This document shows positions 11,523 through 22,982 of a stretch of DNA of 64,000 bases, piece by piece. Numbering within the stretch: position 1 is the first letter of the stretch; each line of letters starts with the position of its first letter. The notes beneath the pieces are model-generated. The model worked only from the letters and a program-made list of their open reading frames with translations. It ran no database searches and had not been told where the DNA came from. The DNA is taken from contig VCJN01001917.1 in assembly GCA_006384855.1 (NCBI GenBank), positions 124,001-188,000 on the forward strand, in the 5' to 3' direction. The DNA is from Tetraselmis striata. Its lineage: Eukaryota; Chlorophyta; Chlorodendrophyceae; Chlorodendrales; Chlorodendraceae. The position numbers were made by a program, and so were the translations under genes.

Positions 11523-11934
11523 ACTGCCGCCCCTGTGGATGGCGTGGTACAGTTAGCAAAAAGCCTGGCGGTGCCCGACGCGGCGACCGCCTCGGCCGCC
11601 TAAAAACCCGATGCGGGCGGCTGGCGGCTCGGTTCGGCGGGTCGCGCAACGCGCCAAGACAGCAGGCGGTGAGGGGGTCAATACGCTGCGGACCGTGCTG
11701 AGTTTCTCCGGCGCTGAGTGCATGTACCTCGTCAAGGTGTAAGTGACACGGCGCATGGGTGATAGGGGGATATAGTCGCTAGCAGACACACTCGGGAAAT
11801 ATGTTGGAGAGATATGGGTCAACGAAGTGTCCTTTGGATAAACGACCCGTGTGGTATCCCGGCGACCGGCCAGCGGTACACGGCCGGCTAGCGGTTCGTC
11901 GGTCGATCTGGTCGCACATTGAGGCGGGGGGCGG

Positions 11935-11935
<1 letters not shown>

Positions 11936-11968
<33 letters not shown>
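11936..11968. repeat. Poly-G tract (33 nt)
   Basis: Uninterrupted G run following GGCGGGGGGCGGC. Confidence 0.95.
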
Positions 11969-11969
<1 letters not shown>

Positions 11970-12424
11970 GCGACTCCGCAGCGGAGCGGAGTTTTTGGGG
12001 CTTTGAGCGAAGGCGTAAATGAGTCATCAGCGCGATGAGTGCTTGGGGGAGGAGGACTTGGGCGTTTCGTGCGTGTTGCGTCCCGGCCGTTCGCGCTACG
12101 ACAGCAAAAACACACCGCAGGCGCAGTACCAGTAGGAGTGACACGTGCGGCACCACCCACCCACCATCTTCAGCATTCGGCGGAAGCGGGGCGTACCTCT
12201 GTCGATGGTGGCGGCCGCACTGAACTGCTCCAGAAGGTACGCATCCTCGTCCGTAGTAATGGTGCTAGTAAGGATTACTTGCAGGAGGAGCCGGAAGCCG
12301 TCCCTTCGTTCGGCTTCGGCGGACGAAGATCTTTTAGCCCGGCCGGCCGACAATTATTAGCGACTACCTGTACCTGCCACATCGCCAGGCCCCGAGGCCC
12401 GGCCCGGCCCGCCCACCGTCCTAT

Positions 12425-12660
12425 CCTAACCAAATAGCGATCCTGACTAATTTGGTAACCCGTACATTAAAAATGTCGTGGCCGTAAGATCCTTGATGAC
12501 GTCAGTACTCGTTAATCGTACGGTCCAGATCCCATAGTGATTTGGCAAACCAAATCGCTATTTGGTCATCGCGGGTGTTCGGATTGGTGGTCAAATCACG
12601 AGGCTCAAGTAATTTGGACCTCAGCGAGTGACGAAATCAGTCGCGTTTCCTATTTGGTCG
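12425..12660. repeat. Cluster of ATTTGGT / ACCAAAT motifs
   Basis: At least seven occurrences of ATTTGG(T/A/C) or its complement fall within about 235 bp, including the near-palindrome TTTGGCAAACCAAA around 12541. The function is unknown. It could be a repeat remnant or a cluster of protein binding sites. Confidence 0.4.
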
Positions 12661-13172
12661 CGTAACGCTCGGTACGTCAGAGGCTGGATGGACGGCGCAC
12701 AGGCGCCCATCGTTCATCGCACGGCTCGCAGCTGTCGTGTGTAACGAACTCGCCGCCGCCCACGGGTGGCCCACCTGCGGCCCGCGCCCCACCCGTGGCA
12801 CACCCGCCAGTCCACCTCCTGGCCGCCATTACCTGTCTAATGCGTGTTCAGCCGCCTACGTCGATCTGACCGCCCCAACCCGAAAGTTAGTCAACGTTTC
12901 TCGCCTAGGGCGGGGCTATGGCTTGCGTACAAAAAGAGGAACGCTCTCATCCCAACCGATGACGACGAGGAACACATGGCGCCATGGCGGGCGGCGAGCA
13001 GTCGGACGCGCCCGCCGTGTGTGCGCCAGTCTGAGCGGCGCCATGGTGGGAGGGAGGTGCCACATATGTAGGCGGCGCAATGCGATATACCGTCAGTGAG
13101 TACGGACACAATGCGCACGGGCGGGGCTCGGAAAAAGGGCAATTATTGAGTCAAAATGGGCACATTTCTGGA

Positions 13173-13231
13173 CTCAAAATTGCACCCCCCTTCACTCAGA
13201 ATTGTACCCCTTTTGGGGGTGCAAATTTGAG
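13173..13231. repeat. Inverted repeat (hairpin or MITE-like)
   Basis: CTCAAAATTGCACCCCCC at 13173-13190 is answered by GGGGGTGCAAATTTGAG at 13215-13231, with one mismatch and a ~24-nt loop. It could be a transcription end signal or a small foldback element. Confidence 0.7.
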
Positions 13232-13439
13232 TTACGCCTAATACTGTACGAATGTACTGTGAAACTGGGCTTTCACAAGTTCCTCTTCTTGCCAACACCG
13301 TACGAGGCACTATTCACCTAGCTAGTGAAATGAACCCCCACCATGTACTACCACTGTGAGATTCAATATATTTACATCGGGGCTTTCACAAACCACTGTG
13401 AGATTCAGATGTGACATACAGGTGACGAAGCACTACTAC

Positions 13440-13485
13440 CAGGGGTAAGGGGTGCCTTGCCTATTTTTTCGCGTTCATCCGACGG
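13440..13485 (+). repeat. Left terminal inverted repeat, 46 bp
   Basis: Identical to the reverse complement of 16859-16904. It begins CAGGGGTAAGG and ends CATCCGACGG. Confidence 0.95.
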
Positions 13486-14265
13486 GAGCGACATCGCGAC
13501 AGCGTGGATCCTCGTATATTCCTCGTATACGGGAAGTGTCAGTTATCGGCCCCGTTTCCACCGTATCAGCAACCGTACCGTGGGGATATGGCCGACAATG
13601 GCCGCCAGGCATGCCCAGCTTCAGAGCAGCAATGCGGTCCCCGTAAACCCTCTCCCGCCACATTCGGCAGGTCACTCCGACTCTGCCGGGCCCTAGGGCG
13701 GTGCTGACGACCTGGCGCGGTGCAATCGTGCACGTCTGCGCATCGATTGCGCGACTCAAGACACGGTTCCGACATTCAGGTGCATGCCCCTCCTTGATGT
13801 TTCTGGTTGTGCGAGGAGCGCGCAACTCGTAAAGTGAAAACGACGACGCAGGGTCCCTAGACCCGTGGCTTGCGGTGGTGGTGCAAGCATCCCCATGAAC
13901 TTTACCGATTGCGTCGAGATGTAGATGCGATTTAAGTAAATGACTCTCGACTTGAACGACTATGCCGGCACTTGTAACAGTGACACTGCGATGCTGCACA
14001 GACCTGTAGCCGCTCGTGAAGGGGCCTGGGCGGGGGCCCCGGGTGGGGGGAGGCTGTCGCTTGACGGCTACACCGCGCGGTGGTGCTCGCAGGCATGCCC
14101 AAATCGAAAGGCGGCGGCCTGAAGGGCGCCGCCGCTTGAAGCAAAGCTCAGAAAACCAGACACAACGGCGCTGCGTCCGGACGCCACCCGTCGCCCGTCG
14201 ATGCAGACAACGCTGACTTCTCCCCACAGCGTCCTCCGAAAACGTGGCGTGGGCTGGCTGACTGG

Positions 14266-14878
14266 GTGCGGAATTGTCACAATCACTGGCACCCTCGGCG
14301 GACTAGCAATTGCACAGTGACAAGTGACAAGGATGCCAACCTAGTCACGTACGCGCTGCGGACAAGCCGACTGTCGCTTCAGTTTGCCATTAATGGGTCT
14401 GACACAGTGATCTACAACCTTTTTTTGGACCATCGCAGTGTTCCCAACGACCATCTGATTGCGAGCAAGCACATGCCCGCTCAGACTTGTTTCTTGCAGG
14501 ACATGCAGGCGGCTGTGGGTGGTTATACACACCTCTCCCCTTGCTGGGGACTCCCACCTTCCGGCCACGATGTCATGCTGAAGATGGTGGACAGGAAAGA
14601 TCAAAGCTGCCCCGCGGTGCTGAAAGTCTCCCATGGGAAGCCGCCTGAGACGGTATGTATGCGCCAGGCGCCAGTGCCTTCACTTCGGTAGAAGGTTGCG
14701 CCTCTCTGCAAGCTGGTCGGGCCATCTGTGGCGAGTGTGACATGCTGGAGCAGCGCATACGCACGGAACAACCGTTGCAGCCCGTGCTGGACATAGGCAC
14801 CCTTGGACTCAGGGTGCGCAGTCTGGCGCAGAAGCTGGGAAACAGCAGCACCTTGGGAATTGACCCAGAGCGCTGCAG
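14266..14878 (+). pseudogene. Transposase-like 5' coding segments of the 13.4-16.9 kb element
   Basis: Two overlapping plus frames look coding. The first, to 14691, includes YALRTSRLSLQFAINGSDTV. The second, 14655-14878, includes the Cys pair ICGECDMLEQRI and ends at a possible GT donor (14879). A Cys-x2-Cys preceding a helical stretch followed by an intron is reminiscent of P-element/THAP9-type transposases, but this is weak. The frame change between the two segments implies an intron or an indel. Catalytic residues could not be assigned. Confidence 0.4.
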
Positions 14879-14941
14879 GTGGGGTGTCAGCTCATCGCAT
14901 GTATTGTTTTTCATGGACATAATACACTTATCTATAGCTTC

Positions 14942-14942
<1 letters not shown>

Positions 14943-14979
<37 letters not shown>
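14943..14979. repeat. Poly-C tract (37 nt)
   Basis: The longest homopolymer in the window. It lies in the sense direction upstream of an AT-rich stretch and an AG (14997-14998), consistent with an intron. Confidence 0.95.
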
Positions 14980-14982
<3 letters not shown>

Positions 14983-14998
14983 CTAAAAATATATACAG

Positions 14999-16151
14999 GT
15001 GGAAAAGCTCTTGCAGTCGCGTTGCCTATCTCGCAATCAATGGAGTTGGTTCGCTACATTGGTGGGTGGCTGTGCTACAAGACTGCCAAGTCCACACTGC
15101 CGAAGCGTTCAAAACAAAGTGGGCGTGAACAATGCGGGGCGCTCAACCCCCAAAATCCCATGCAGTCTGCTGAGTGCATGCTCACTGCCAGGCATGAGTC
15201 CATTTGTACCTTAATAAATGATTGGTTTTTACATATTCGTCACATGTATACATGTACATGCATACAATTCTACATACAAGTATATCCTTGGTATCTACTG
15301 AATCTCAACACAACACGTGTCGTGGTAGGCTTTTGCACACGGTAAGCTATCGGTGCGAAAACCGCGAGCGAGACGCTGTGGACCCGGACACGGCATTCCA
15401 GCAGTTTGTGGCTTTCTTACTGCAACAAGCAGCCCACCTGTCTCGCCACACGCCCTTGCTCGCTACCAATCGCAAGTTTTCATCCGTGCGTCGTGGAAGT
15501 TGGAGTCAGGCAACGCCTTGTGGCAAGCATTTCTTCAGCTGCTGGAGAGCCTGGTATGCAAATTCTTCAACAACGGGCGTGCAGGAGGATGAGGCGGACC
15601 TGCACCGTCGCCCTGTGTTGCGTTCCTTGCAGCATATGGTGGGCCGCATGGTCAACAGATTCTTGAGCTTCACCGCCCGCAACGCCCTGCGAGACATGAA
15701 CCTGCAGCCCAAGAAGGCAGCCACGCAGCGGGATTCGACCAGAGCAAACACTGCAGCGCAGACAGCACCCAACCTCACCCCCCATCAAAGCAAATCACCG
15801 ACAAGTGGGGAGGAAAGTGCCTCCCTTGCTGCCCAACAGAGACTGCAAGGCGTGGGAAGGCATGCCTCTACCACCGAAGAAGCAGCAGCCTCTTCCCAAG
15901 GCCCAGGAGCAGAGGCCGTGCCGGCGGATTTCCTGGAGGAGCCACCGGACGACCTCGCCGGTGCCGACGATGACGAGATTGAAGGCAGCCTGAAGGCAAC
16001 AAACGACAACGACTGCGAGCAAGCACAAATGGCGGGAGATGCAGCTAAGGAGGCCAAGCTCGAGAGCCTTCTCGGGCTGACGCCCGATGAACTCATGCAC
16101 GAGCTCGCCAGCGCGGGCGGCGCAGTCGACCTGCGCGCGGCTCTGGACTAG
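14999..16151 (+). pseudogene. Transposase-like 3' coding segments of the 13.4-16.9 kb element
   Basis: After a likely acceptor, one frame reads MELVRYIGGWLCYKTAKS, resembling the hydrophobic 'YIAGY' strand near the end of several cut-and-paste transposases. Further on, frames encoding LWQAFLQLLESLVCKFFNNG and then LRSLQHMVGRMVNRFLSF are amphipathic and look like one domain broken by a shift near 15585. The last ~120 codons to the stop at 16151 are acidic and Ala/Glu-rich, with a terminal LLGLTPDELMHELASAGG helix. Family and activity are unknown. At least one frameshift or an unrecognised intron is needed for a full protein. Confidence 0.45.
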
Positions 16152-16858
16152 CCGTCCCTGCTGAACACCGCCATCTCGTACTACGACCTGCGTGGCTGGC
16201 TACCTCCTCCGCCTCGCTACCTAGGCCGGCCAGTATGACGCCTCGCAGCCCCATTCTGTGCCGCCGGGCAACGCTTCCAGCCTTGAATCAGGGTTACCCC
16301 TGCTAGCATGGCTGACTGGCGGGCTGGCTGGCTGCAATATATTTTCGACAATGTAAACCCTGAAGGTGTAAAATGTTGGACGAGGCCATCTGGGAGCCGA
16401 TCCGCGCGCAGGAATCTAGCGACACTCGGCACATGCCTTCCATGGGTCCCAACGCACAACCCACGGGGGCGCTGCCCGGCCAGAAAGGTCCCACGCGTGC
16501 AGCCTGCCGTCCGCACTGGTGGGGGGTGGAGCAGTGAGTAAGCCCTAATGGACTTCGTGGAAATATATTCGGGGCAAGGGGTGGGCGGCTGGCTTTGTCC
16601 CGGGTCGTCGGCGCCGAGATCTGTGACCAACCTGCGACCCGGCGGACCCCAGGACCAAAATATCGTCTCACGCAGGTCTCCGGACCAGCGTGAGACTCCA
16701 CGGGCGCGCAGATGGGCCCACGAGAGCTGTCGGCGAGCTGTCTCGGCTGGCCAGTTAAGTCCCCGTAAACCTAGGGTTCTATACCGCACAAGGTAGGGCT
16801 TAGACTAGTAGGCCGTGCGCGGAGTGCCACGCTGGCACTGCCATCGGCATATCGATAG

Positions 16859-16904
16859 CCGTCGGATGAACGCGAAAAAATAGGCAAGGCACCCCTTACC
16901 CCTG
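16859..16904 (-). repeat. Right terminal inverted repeat, 46 bp
   Basis: Exact inverted copy of 13440-13485, followed by the CTACTAC flank. Confidence 0.95.
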
Positions 16905-17099
16905 CTACTACTAGCGACTATTATTTATCCGTGAAGGCCGCTGCTGGTGGCGGCACGTCCATCCAGTTACGTGCGAGTACATCCGGCGTTATTGCCGGCG
17001 GGCGATAAATCCTTTTTGTCATCATTCTGGTAGTCGTACCAGCCCGGTGAAGCGTACATGGCACTGACGTACAAGGTACAAGGTTGTAAGGGTATTAAA

Positions 17100-17406
17100 T
17101 GTAAGGGGATGATAATACCCTGATTAAAACCTAGCAATCTTGATGTACTGGTGACCCAGGTACATAGAATATTCTGGAAACTGCTGATGCGGCTACTGAT
17201 GACATCAGCTGCCGCTCGGTAATTTCATATATAGTCACCTGGATTTCCTTCTGGATTTCCTTCTGGATTTCTGTGTGGATTTCTTGAATGTTGCGTCTAG
17301 CTCATGTAATGTGAATATATAGTCACCTCCGCAGCACACCACCTGTAATTCAGTTCTCACAATCTCTCAACCAACCAGATTTCTTACGACTCCGAACACC
17401 AGTTCT
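17100..17406 (+). repeat. 5' LTR of the Ty3/gypsy element
   Basis: Starts TGTAAGGGGATGATAATACC. It matches the split 3' LTR except for one substitution near 17220 (GGTAATTTC versus GGTATTTTC), one base at the insertion point, and an ~85-bp extra block (GGATTTCCTTCT repeats) flanked by ATATATAGTCACCT. The shared sequence ends at AGTTCT (17406), not the usual CA, so the true end may have been lost. Confidence 0.85.
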
Positions 17407-17415
17407 TTCGGTGTT

Positions 17416-17943
17416 ATGGAGGACCTGAATCGTTATTATATTCTCACACAGGGATCTCGGTCTCTCGCCGGGCCTTCCCGCCAGCACTCCTTCACAAAGG
17501 GGCGACCGGATACAAACCCGGGCCGAGGCCAACGCAGTAGTTCTGCCGGCCGAGGCAAGGGCAGTTACAATCCAACTCTTCCCAAGAGACTGGATGGCCC
17601 CCGGAAGCCTAAGGGTGGCAAAGGGGATGGCAAACCTCTCCTTCAACCTGTTGCTGCCAAGGATAAACCTTGGGCCACCCCTTGGGGACTGCTTGTTTGT
17701 TCATATTGCAAAGGCTTGGGTCACAACCATCAAGCCTGCAAACTCAAGCAAGATCCCCGTGCCAAGGACAAGTTCTTGTCCGAGTTTAATAAACAACGTC
17801 GTGAGTGGTGTGACAAAAACCCTGACGATGATTGGGACGTGAAAGCGGCCCAAACTTGGAATAGAATTATGACCAGTACTAGAGTCCCAATAGCTTACCG
17901 ACCTTTCGAGAATAGGGAGAAGAAAATCTCCAAGAAGCATTAA
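17416..17943 (+). pseudogene. Truncated Gag with CCHC zinc knuckle
   Basis: 175 codons, rich in Gly, Lys and Arg, with a nucleocapsid knuckle CSYCKGLGHNHQAC (C-x2-C-x4-H-x4-C) about residue 96. No capsid domain precedes it, and the frame opens only 10 nt after the LTR. The 5' leader, primer-binding site and capsid therefore seem to have been deleted. The acidic tail DDDWDVKAAQTWNRI follows the knuckle. As it stands this is a nucleocapsid-only remnant. It could only help RNA packaging if an intact relative supplied capsid. Confidence 0.75.
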
Positions 17944-18238
17944 AGCTTCTGACTGTTGGGCTCATAACCCTAACTGTTGGCTCAATCAATGTTAAGCCAA
18001 CACACTGTTTCGTTAAGGCATAGTAGTTGGACATGTAAGTCCTTGTGTCTGCAATCATTTGTCTCCCCGCATGCATGAACTCGGTGATAGGGATGCATGT
18101 TGGTGTGAGCAACCTTTAACTATCGGTGATTTGGATTGTGCTCAGCCAGTTGAATCCCCTGGGGGACGCCCTAGGTGCGGGTCCTGGTCTTGACTGCCCC
18201 TGCCATTTTGACAGGTTCGCCAATAGTTAAAGAGACTC

Positions 18239-21200
18239 TTGACATCGCTGGCCAGCAACAACATCATGCCACCAAAACCGGCAATTGTTGATGATGTTGG
18301 GCCTGTGCGCTTGAAACGCAAGGCCGGTGATGACCCTCCGGTCATTCACCATTACTTAGATGACAACAAACGCAGACGCCGCCGGCATCATCACCCTCAC
18401 AAACCTGTTGAGCCGCCGGCTAAAGAGGCTGTTGAACCAATACCTGAACCGAAACCAATTTTCGAGCTACAGCCTCCTGTGACGGTTGATAAAAGTTCAC
18501 AAACTCAGTCTCTAAATGTTGACGAGGCTGTTCAAACCGTCACTGAGTTTATCGAAGCTTATCAGGCCAGTATGGATAGGGCTTGCCAAGCAAATCCTGA
18601 GGATGATACTCCAATGCCTGATGCCGATAACTATCCGTTATTTGACCAGGAAGAGTGGGATAAAATAAATGCCTTATACGGTCCCTTTACTATGGACGGA
18701 GCGGCAACCGCTGCATCGTCCAAAGTCCCATCTTGTTTCTGTTCTCCCACTAACTCTTTTCTTGACGCTGACCTGTCTGATCACCACATCTGGCTGAACC
18801 CTCCGTTTGAGAAAATCCCAGAGTTCATTTCTAGTTTTGAGTTCAAGAGGCAGCGCAACCCTTTTAATGTTTCTGCAGTTATTGCCATACCTCGTTGGAA
18901 GACTAATAAGTCTATCCGTCATATTTTGAGCTCTTACAAGAGACTCGACACTCACCCTAAAGGCACATACCTTTATACTATAACTGACACTGAGGACTCT
19001 ACTAAACAAGTACCTATGGGTCCTACACCCTTTCCAGTCGATCCTTATCTTGCCGACCATACGGTTGAGGATCGCTTGTTGCAGACTCAACCACAGGATT
19101 CACAAATATTAATACTGAGGTTTTCCCTTTTACGGCCCAAACTGTTCATACCGATCTACTCACCGCCGAGGCTCAAGTTACCTCTGGTGAGACTCTGCTC
19201 CCTCAGGATTTTACTACTTTGGTTGGTAGCGGAGCGGGCCTTAACTTTGTATCATGGGATATTGATCAAAACTACCATTTGCCGACTTCTAGGCTGCCCC
19301 GAACTCTCAAAATTTTATTGGCAGATGGCACTACTTCTCGTATTGCCAAATACTCTGTTTCCCTCACATTGACATTCACGGGGGGATATCAAACTAAAGC
19401 AGAGTTTGTTTGTCTGTCAACAAATCACCAATTTCAATTGGTGTTGGGCATGCCTTGGTTGCGGGATAACAATCCCGATATTGACTGGACTACGGGTCAT
19501 ATCACTGACCGCCATACCAAAACCCCTTTATTCATTACTTCTGTTATGCCGCGACCTGCTTCTGTTAAGCCGGTCTCCGCTAATAAAATGGCCAGAGCCA
19601 TGCGCGAGACTGTTTTTAGGCCATCGGAGGGAAGTTGATACTACTTACCTCTTGGCCACTTTTTCTGAAGACTTTGTCCCTACCGCTAACAAGAAAGAAA
19701 CTGACGACCTTGTCATTGATACTGACTTTGGTCTTGAATACAGTAAAAAGGTCAAGGCATTATTGACAAAATATGGGCATGACAAAGCCACTCTTACTGA
19801 GTTACCACCTAGTAGAGGAAAGTTTGATCATCACATAGACCTCTTTGATGATGCCCAACCACCTAAGGGCCACATCTATCGGTTGTCTCCAGCTGAGTTA
19901 AAAGAGTTGAAGAGACAACTTGATCAATACCTTGAGAAGTCGTGGATCAGGCCTAGCTATTCTCCTTTTGCTGCGCCTGTTCTGTTTGCCCGCAAGGCTG
20001 ATGGCTCTCTCCGAATGTGTATTGACTACAGAGGCCTCAACCGTATCACCCGGGGCACTCAGTACCCGTTGCCTCGCATTGACACCATCCTTGACATCAT
20101 CTCCTCTGCTAGTTGTTGGACATGTTTGGACCTTTCTAAGGCCTATCATCAGGTCCGTATCCGTGAAGAGGATGTATATAAAACCTCTTTCATTACTCAA
20201 TTGGGGCAGTTTGAGATGAGAGTTCTCCCTTTTGGCTTGAAGACTGCCCCTGGAGCCTTTCAGGCATATATTAATGCAGTTTTTGATGGCACAGCTGATG
20301 AACTTGGACAAGATACCAATATACTTAACGACTTTGTCCTATGCTACTTAGATGATATTATCATCTTCAGCTGGAACCCGGAGGACCACCTCCGCCATCT
20401 TGAGCAAGTGTTGTCACGCCTTGCCAAACACCACTTCTACTTATCACCTAAAAAGTGCCACTGGGCTAAATCACACGTTATCTTTTTGGGACACTATATT
20501 ACCGAATCCGGAGTTTTACCAAACCCGGAGAAAGTTAAGGCTGTTACAGATTGGCCAGTGCCCCGCAATATTACTGATGTTCGTGCATTTCTGGCTTTTG
20601 CCGGCTTTTACCGTAAGTTTATACCAGATTTTGCCAGCATTGCCAAACCCTTGTTTGATCTTACTAAATTAGATACTATTAAAGCATGGACATCTATACA
20701 TCAACAAGCCTTCCAAACTATTAAATACAAGCTGACACACGCTCCGGTGCTTATGGCCCCTGTTACGGGTCCTCAAGCTGAGTTTACCGTAGCCACTGAT
20801 GCAAGTGGTTTTGCGGTAGGGGCTGTCCTGCTTCAGGTCGATCCAAAGACAAAACAGTTGCGTCCCATTGCCTACTTGGCGAAGGCGCTCAAAGGTGCTC
20901 AGCTCCATTATTCCACTTATGATACTGAGTTCTTGGGGGTTGTCATTGCCCTACAGCACTGGCGTCATTTCCTGGAAGGCTGTGCACATTTTTATGTCGT
21001 TACTGATCATACTACACTTAGGCATCTGCCCACTCAACAAGTTGTGGGTAGAAGACATGCCGGTTGGATGCAAGTCATCTCTGCTTTTACGCGGAATATG
21101 ACTATCCTTTACAAAAAGGGAGAGCAGAATATGGCTGATGCACTCAGTCGTCGTCCCGACTTGAAACAATCATTGGACACATTCTATCATCAATTCTTTG

Positions 21201-22780
21201 AGGAAGATCTTGAACACCTCACGGATTGGCTCGCCCTTACCACTGTCTCTTTTCAGATGGACAATGACTTTATCCAACAGTTGCAACGGGCTTATGTGTG
21301 CGATCCAAAATTTATGGCTCCGCGCTGCCCACCTGCTGTCTCTCTTGACCAAATTTCCAACTTGTACATGTTGGGTGATAAAATATATGTTCCCAATGAT
21401 GCCAATCTGAAAAGGAGGATCGTGGCTGAATGCCATGACACCCCCACAGCTGGTCATCTTGGTGTTGAGCGCACAGAGATGCTTGTCAAGAGAAACTTTT
21501 TTTGGCCACATATGCATAAGACTATCAAGTCTCATATCAAGGATTGCAAGGTTTGCAAACTCACAAAACAGCACAATCAAGCACCCGCTGCAGCCTTGCA
21601 CCCATTGCCTACTCCATGTAGGCCTTGGGAATATTTCAGCCTTGATCTTATTACCAACTTACCTGTGGTCGATGGTTATGACAGCATTGCCACTTTTGTG
21701 GACCTCTTCTCAAAACAGGCCCATTTTGTACCTTGTACTAAATCTATAACTGCCAAACAGCTTGCTCACCTGTATATTACCAATATCTACAAACTTCATG
21801 GCCTTAGTGTTTGTATGGTGGGTGACAGAGACACCAAATACACCTCTGAATATTTTCAAGAGCTTTTTGCTGAGTTGGGTACTTCCCTTAACCTCAGCAC
21901 AGCTTACCACCCACAGACTGATGGCCAAACAGAAATACTTAATAAAATCATAGAGCAGCTATTACGAGCCTTCTGTTATAATAACCAAACTGAATGGCTC
22001 CATTACTTACCGTTGGCAGAGTTCAATTATAATAACTCGGAGTCATCTTCAACCAAACACACTCCGTTTCAAGCGGTGCATGGGTTTCACCCCCGCACCC
22101 CGTTGGACATGGTCCACCCGTTTACTCACATTAGGCAGCCTTCTCTCGACCTTATCTCCGATCTACAAGACATTCATAACCTGGTTCATGAGAATATTAT
22201 AATAGCTAAAGAATATCAAAAACACTACTACGCTGCCTCACATACAAATCCTACTACCTTTGAACCGGGTGATAAGATCATGATCCGGACCGACGACCTT
22301 CTCATAAGAGGGCAGCCCTGTCCAAAGTTACGACAAAAATATGTCGGTCCATACAAGATCATTGAAATGATCAACCCTCAGGCATATCGTGTTGACCTGC
22401 CTCCACAGTTGGAGTGCCACCCAGTGTTCCACATTTCCAAATTACGAAAATGGGACACATCTACCATCTACGATCTACCAGATCCTTTGATTGGCAGAGA
22501 AGTCACACGAACAGATGACCCTGTTATAGCCCAAGTTTTGGATTGAAAAGTTGCAATCTATCCACGGCTATATGCCTCTGGTTCCACCTTGCTTTTCAAA
22601 GTAAGGTACCGTAACTTTTCGGAAGCTGCGGATGACTGGGTTCCGTATGTTTCGGTGCAATACGCTAATATTATTCAACAATACAGGTTGACACCGAAGT
22701 TCAAAGTCCTCTTAATGACTGAGAACTATGTTAGAAACCAACACAAGTTTCCATCCCGTTTTCCGCCAGCTCCAACTTGA
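18239..22780 (+). pseudogene. Ty3/gypsy Pol: MTase-like, protease, RT, RNase H, integrase, chromodomain-like
   Basis: Domains in order: a basic then acidic linker; a methyltransferase-like module with FTMDGAATAASS and NPPF (18797-18808); a retropepsin-like protease whose catalytic triad start reads VGSGA, Asp replaced by Gly at 19225-19227; RT with YLDD (20345-20356); RNase H (TVATDASGFAVGAV); integrase with HHCC zinc finger and D, D, E at 21644, 21824 and 21932 (DD35E); and a C-terminal tail VRYRNFSEAADDWVPY like a chromodomain. Lesions: a frame change near 19080, a one-base excess near 19628, and an in-frame TGA at 22544-22546 before the tail. These make it a defective copy unless they are assembly errors. 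Confidence 0.9.
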
Positions 22781-22856
22781 TCAGCAGTTGCTGCGCCATG
22801 TTTTCTGGCAACGTTGCAGCTTTTCTTTACATGTCACACCACCAGCTGATATTTTG

Positions 22857-22869
22857 GCGCGGGGAGGAA
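22857..22869 (+). other. Polypurine tract of the Ty3/gypsy element
   Basis: GCGCGGGGAGGAA immediately precedes the 3' LTR start TGTAAGG. This is the expected plus-strand primer site. Confidence 0.75.
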
Positions 22870-22893
22870 TGTAAGGGGATGATAATACCCTGA
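22870..22893 (+). repeat. 3' LTR, left part
   Basis: The first 24 bp match the start of the 5' LTR. The sequence then switches abruptly to the YR element at 22894. Confidence 0.9.
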
Positions 22894-22894
22894 G

Positions 22895-22922
22895 TTAGAC
22901 AGAGTGCGAGTCACGTTGCCAG
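22895..22922. repeat. YR1 split direct repeat, A1
   Basis: Twenty-eight bp beginning TTAGACAGAGTGCG, identical to 23234-23261. It is the outer end next to the interrupted LTR. Confidence 0.95.
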
Positions 22923-22982
22923 AAGCGAGTGTCTTGTCTTACAAGCCCCTCGCCACACCAAACAAGATGGGTGGGACGGGTG

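Larger units (their letters stand above)
11523..13432. other. Intergenic region
   Basis: About 1.9 kb without a convincing gene. It contains a 33-nt G tract at 11936-11968, a cluster of ATTTGGT/ACCAAAT motifs at 12425-12660, and a 17-18 bp inverted repeat at 13173-13231. Short repeats (GGGCTTTCACAA, CCACTGTGAGATTCA) occur at 13268-13410. Small frames at 12039-12437 and 12737-13099 lack recognisable motifs. Confidence 0.6.
13440..16904 (+). mobile_element. TIR DNA transposon (3465 bp), family uncertain
   Basis: Perfect 46-bp terminal inverted repeats lie at 13440-13485 and 16859-16904, starting CAGGGGTAAGGGGTGCC. They are flanked on both sides by CTACTAC (13433-13439 and 16905-16911), a probable 7-bp target duplication; the 3-bp periodicity of the flank leaves the exact length open. 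The interior carries a plus-strand gene in several frames with a likely intron around the poly-C tract at 14943. CAGGGG termini with a 7-8 bp duplication fit hAT, P-element-like or Kyakuja-type elements. No hAT dimerisation motif was seen. Confidence 0.85.

Noticed and set aside
13475..14227. 250-codon minus-strand frame inside the TIR transposon
   Set aside because: Starts inside one TIR and lacks motifs; the plus strand shows better coding signals.
22884..22910. Possible target duplication flanking the YR1 element
   Set aside because: Flanks CCCTGA and TAAAACC do not repeat; YR elements are not expected to make duplications, and the 5' LTR shows the empty site.
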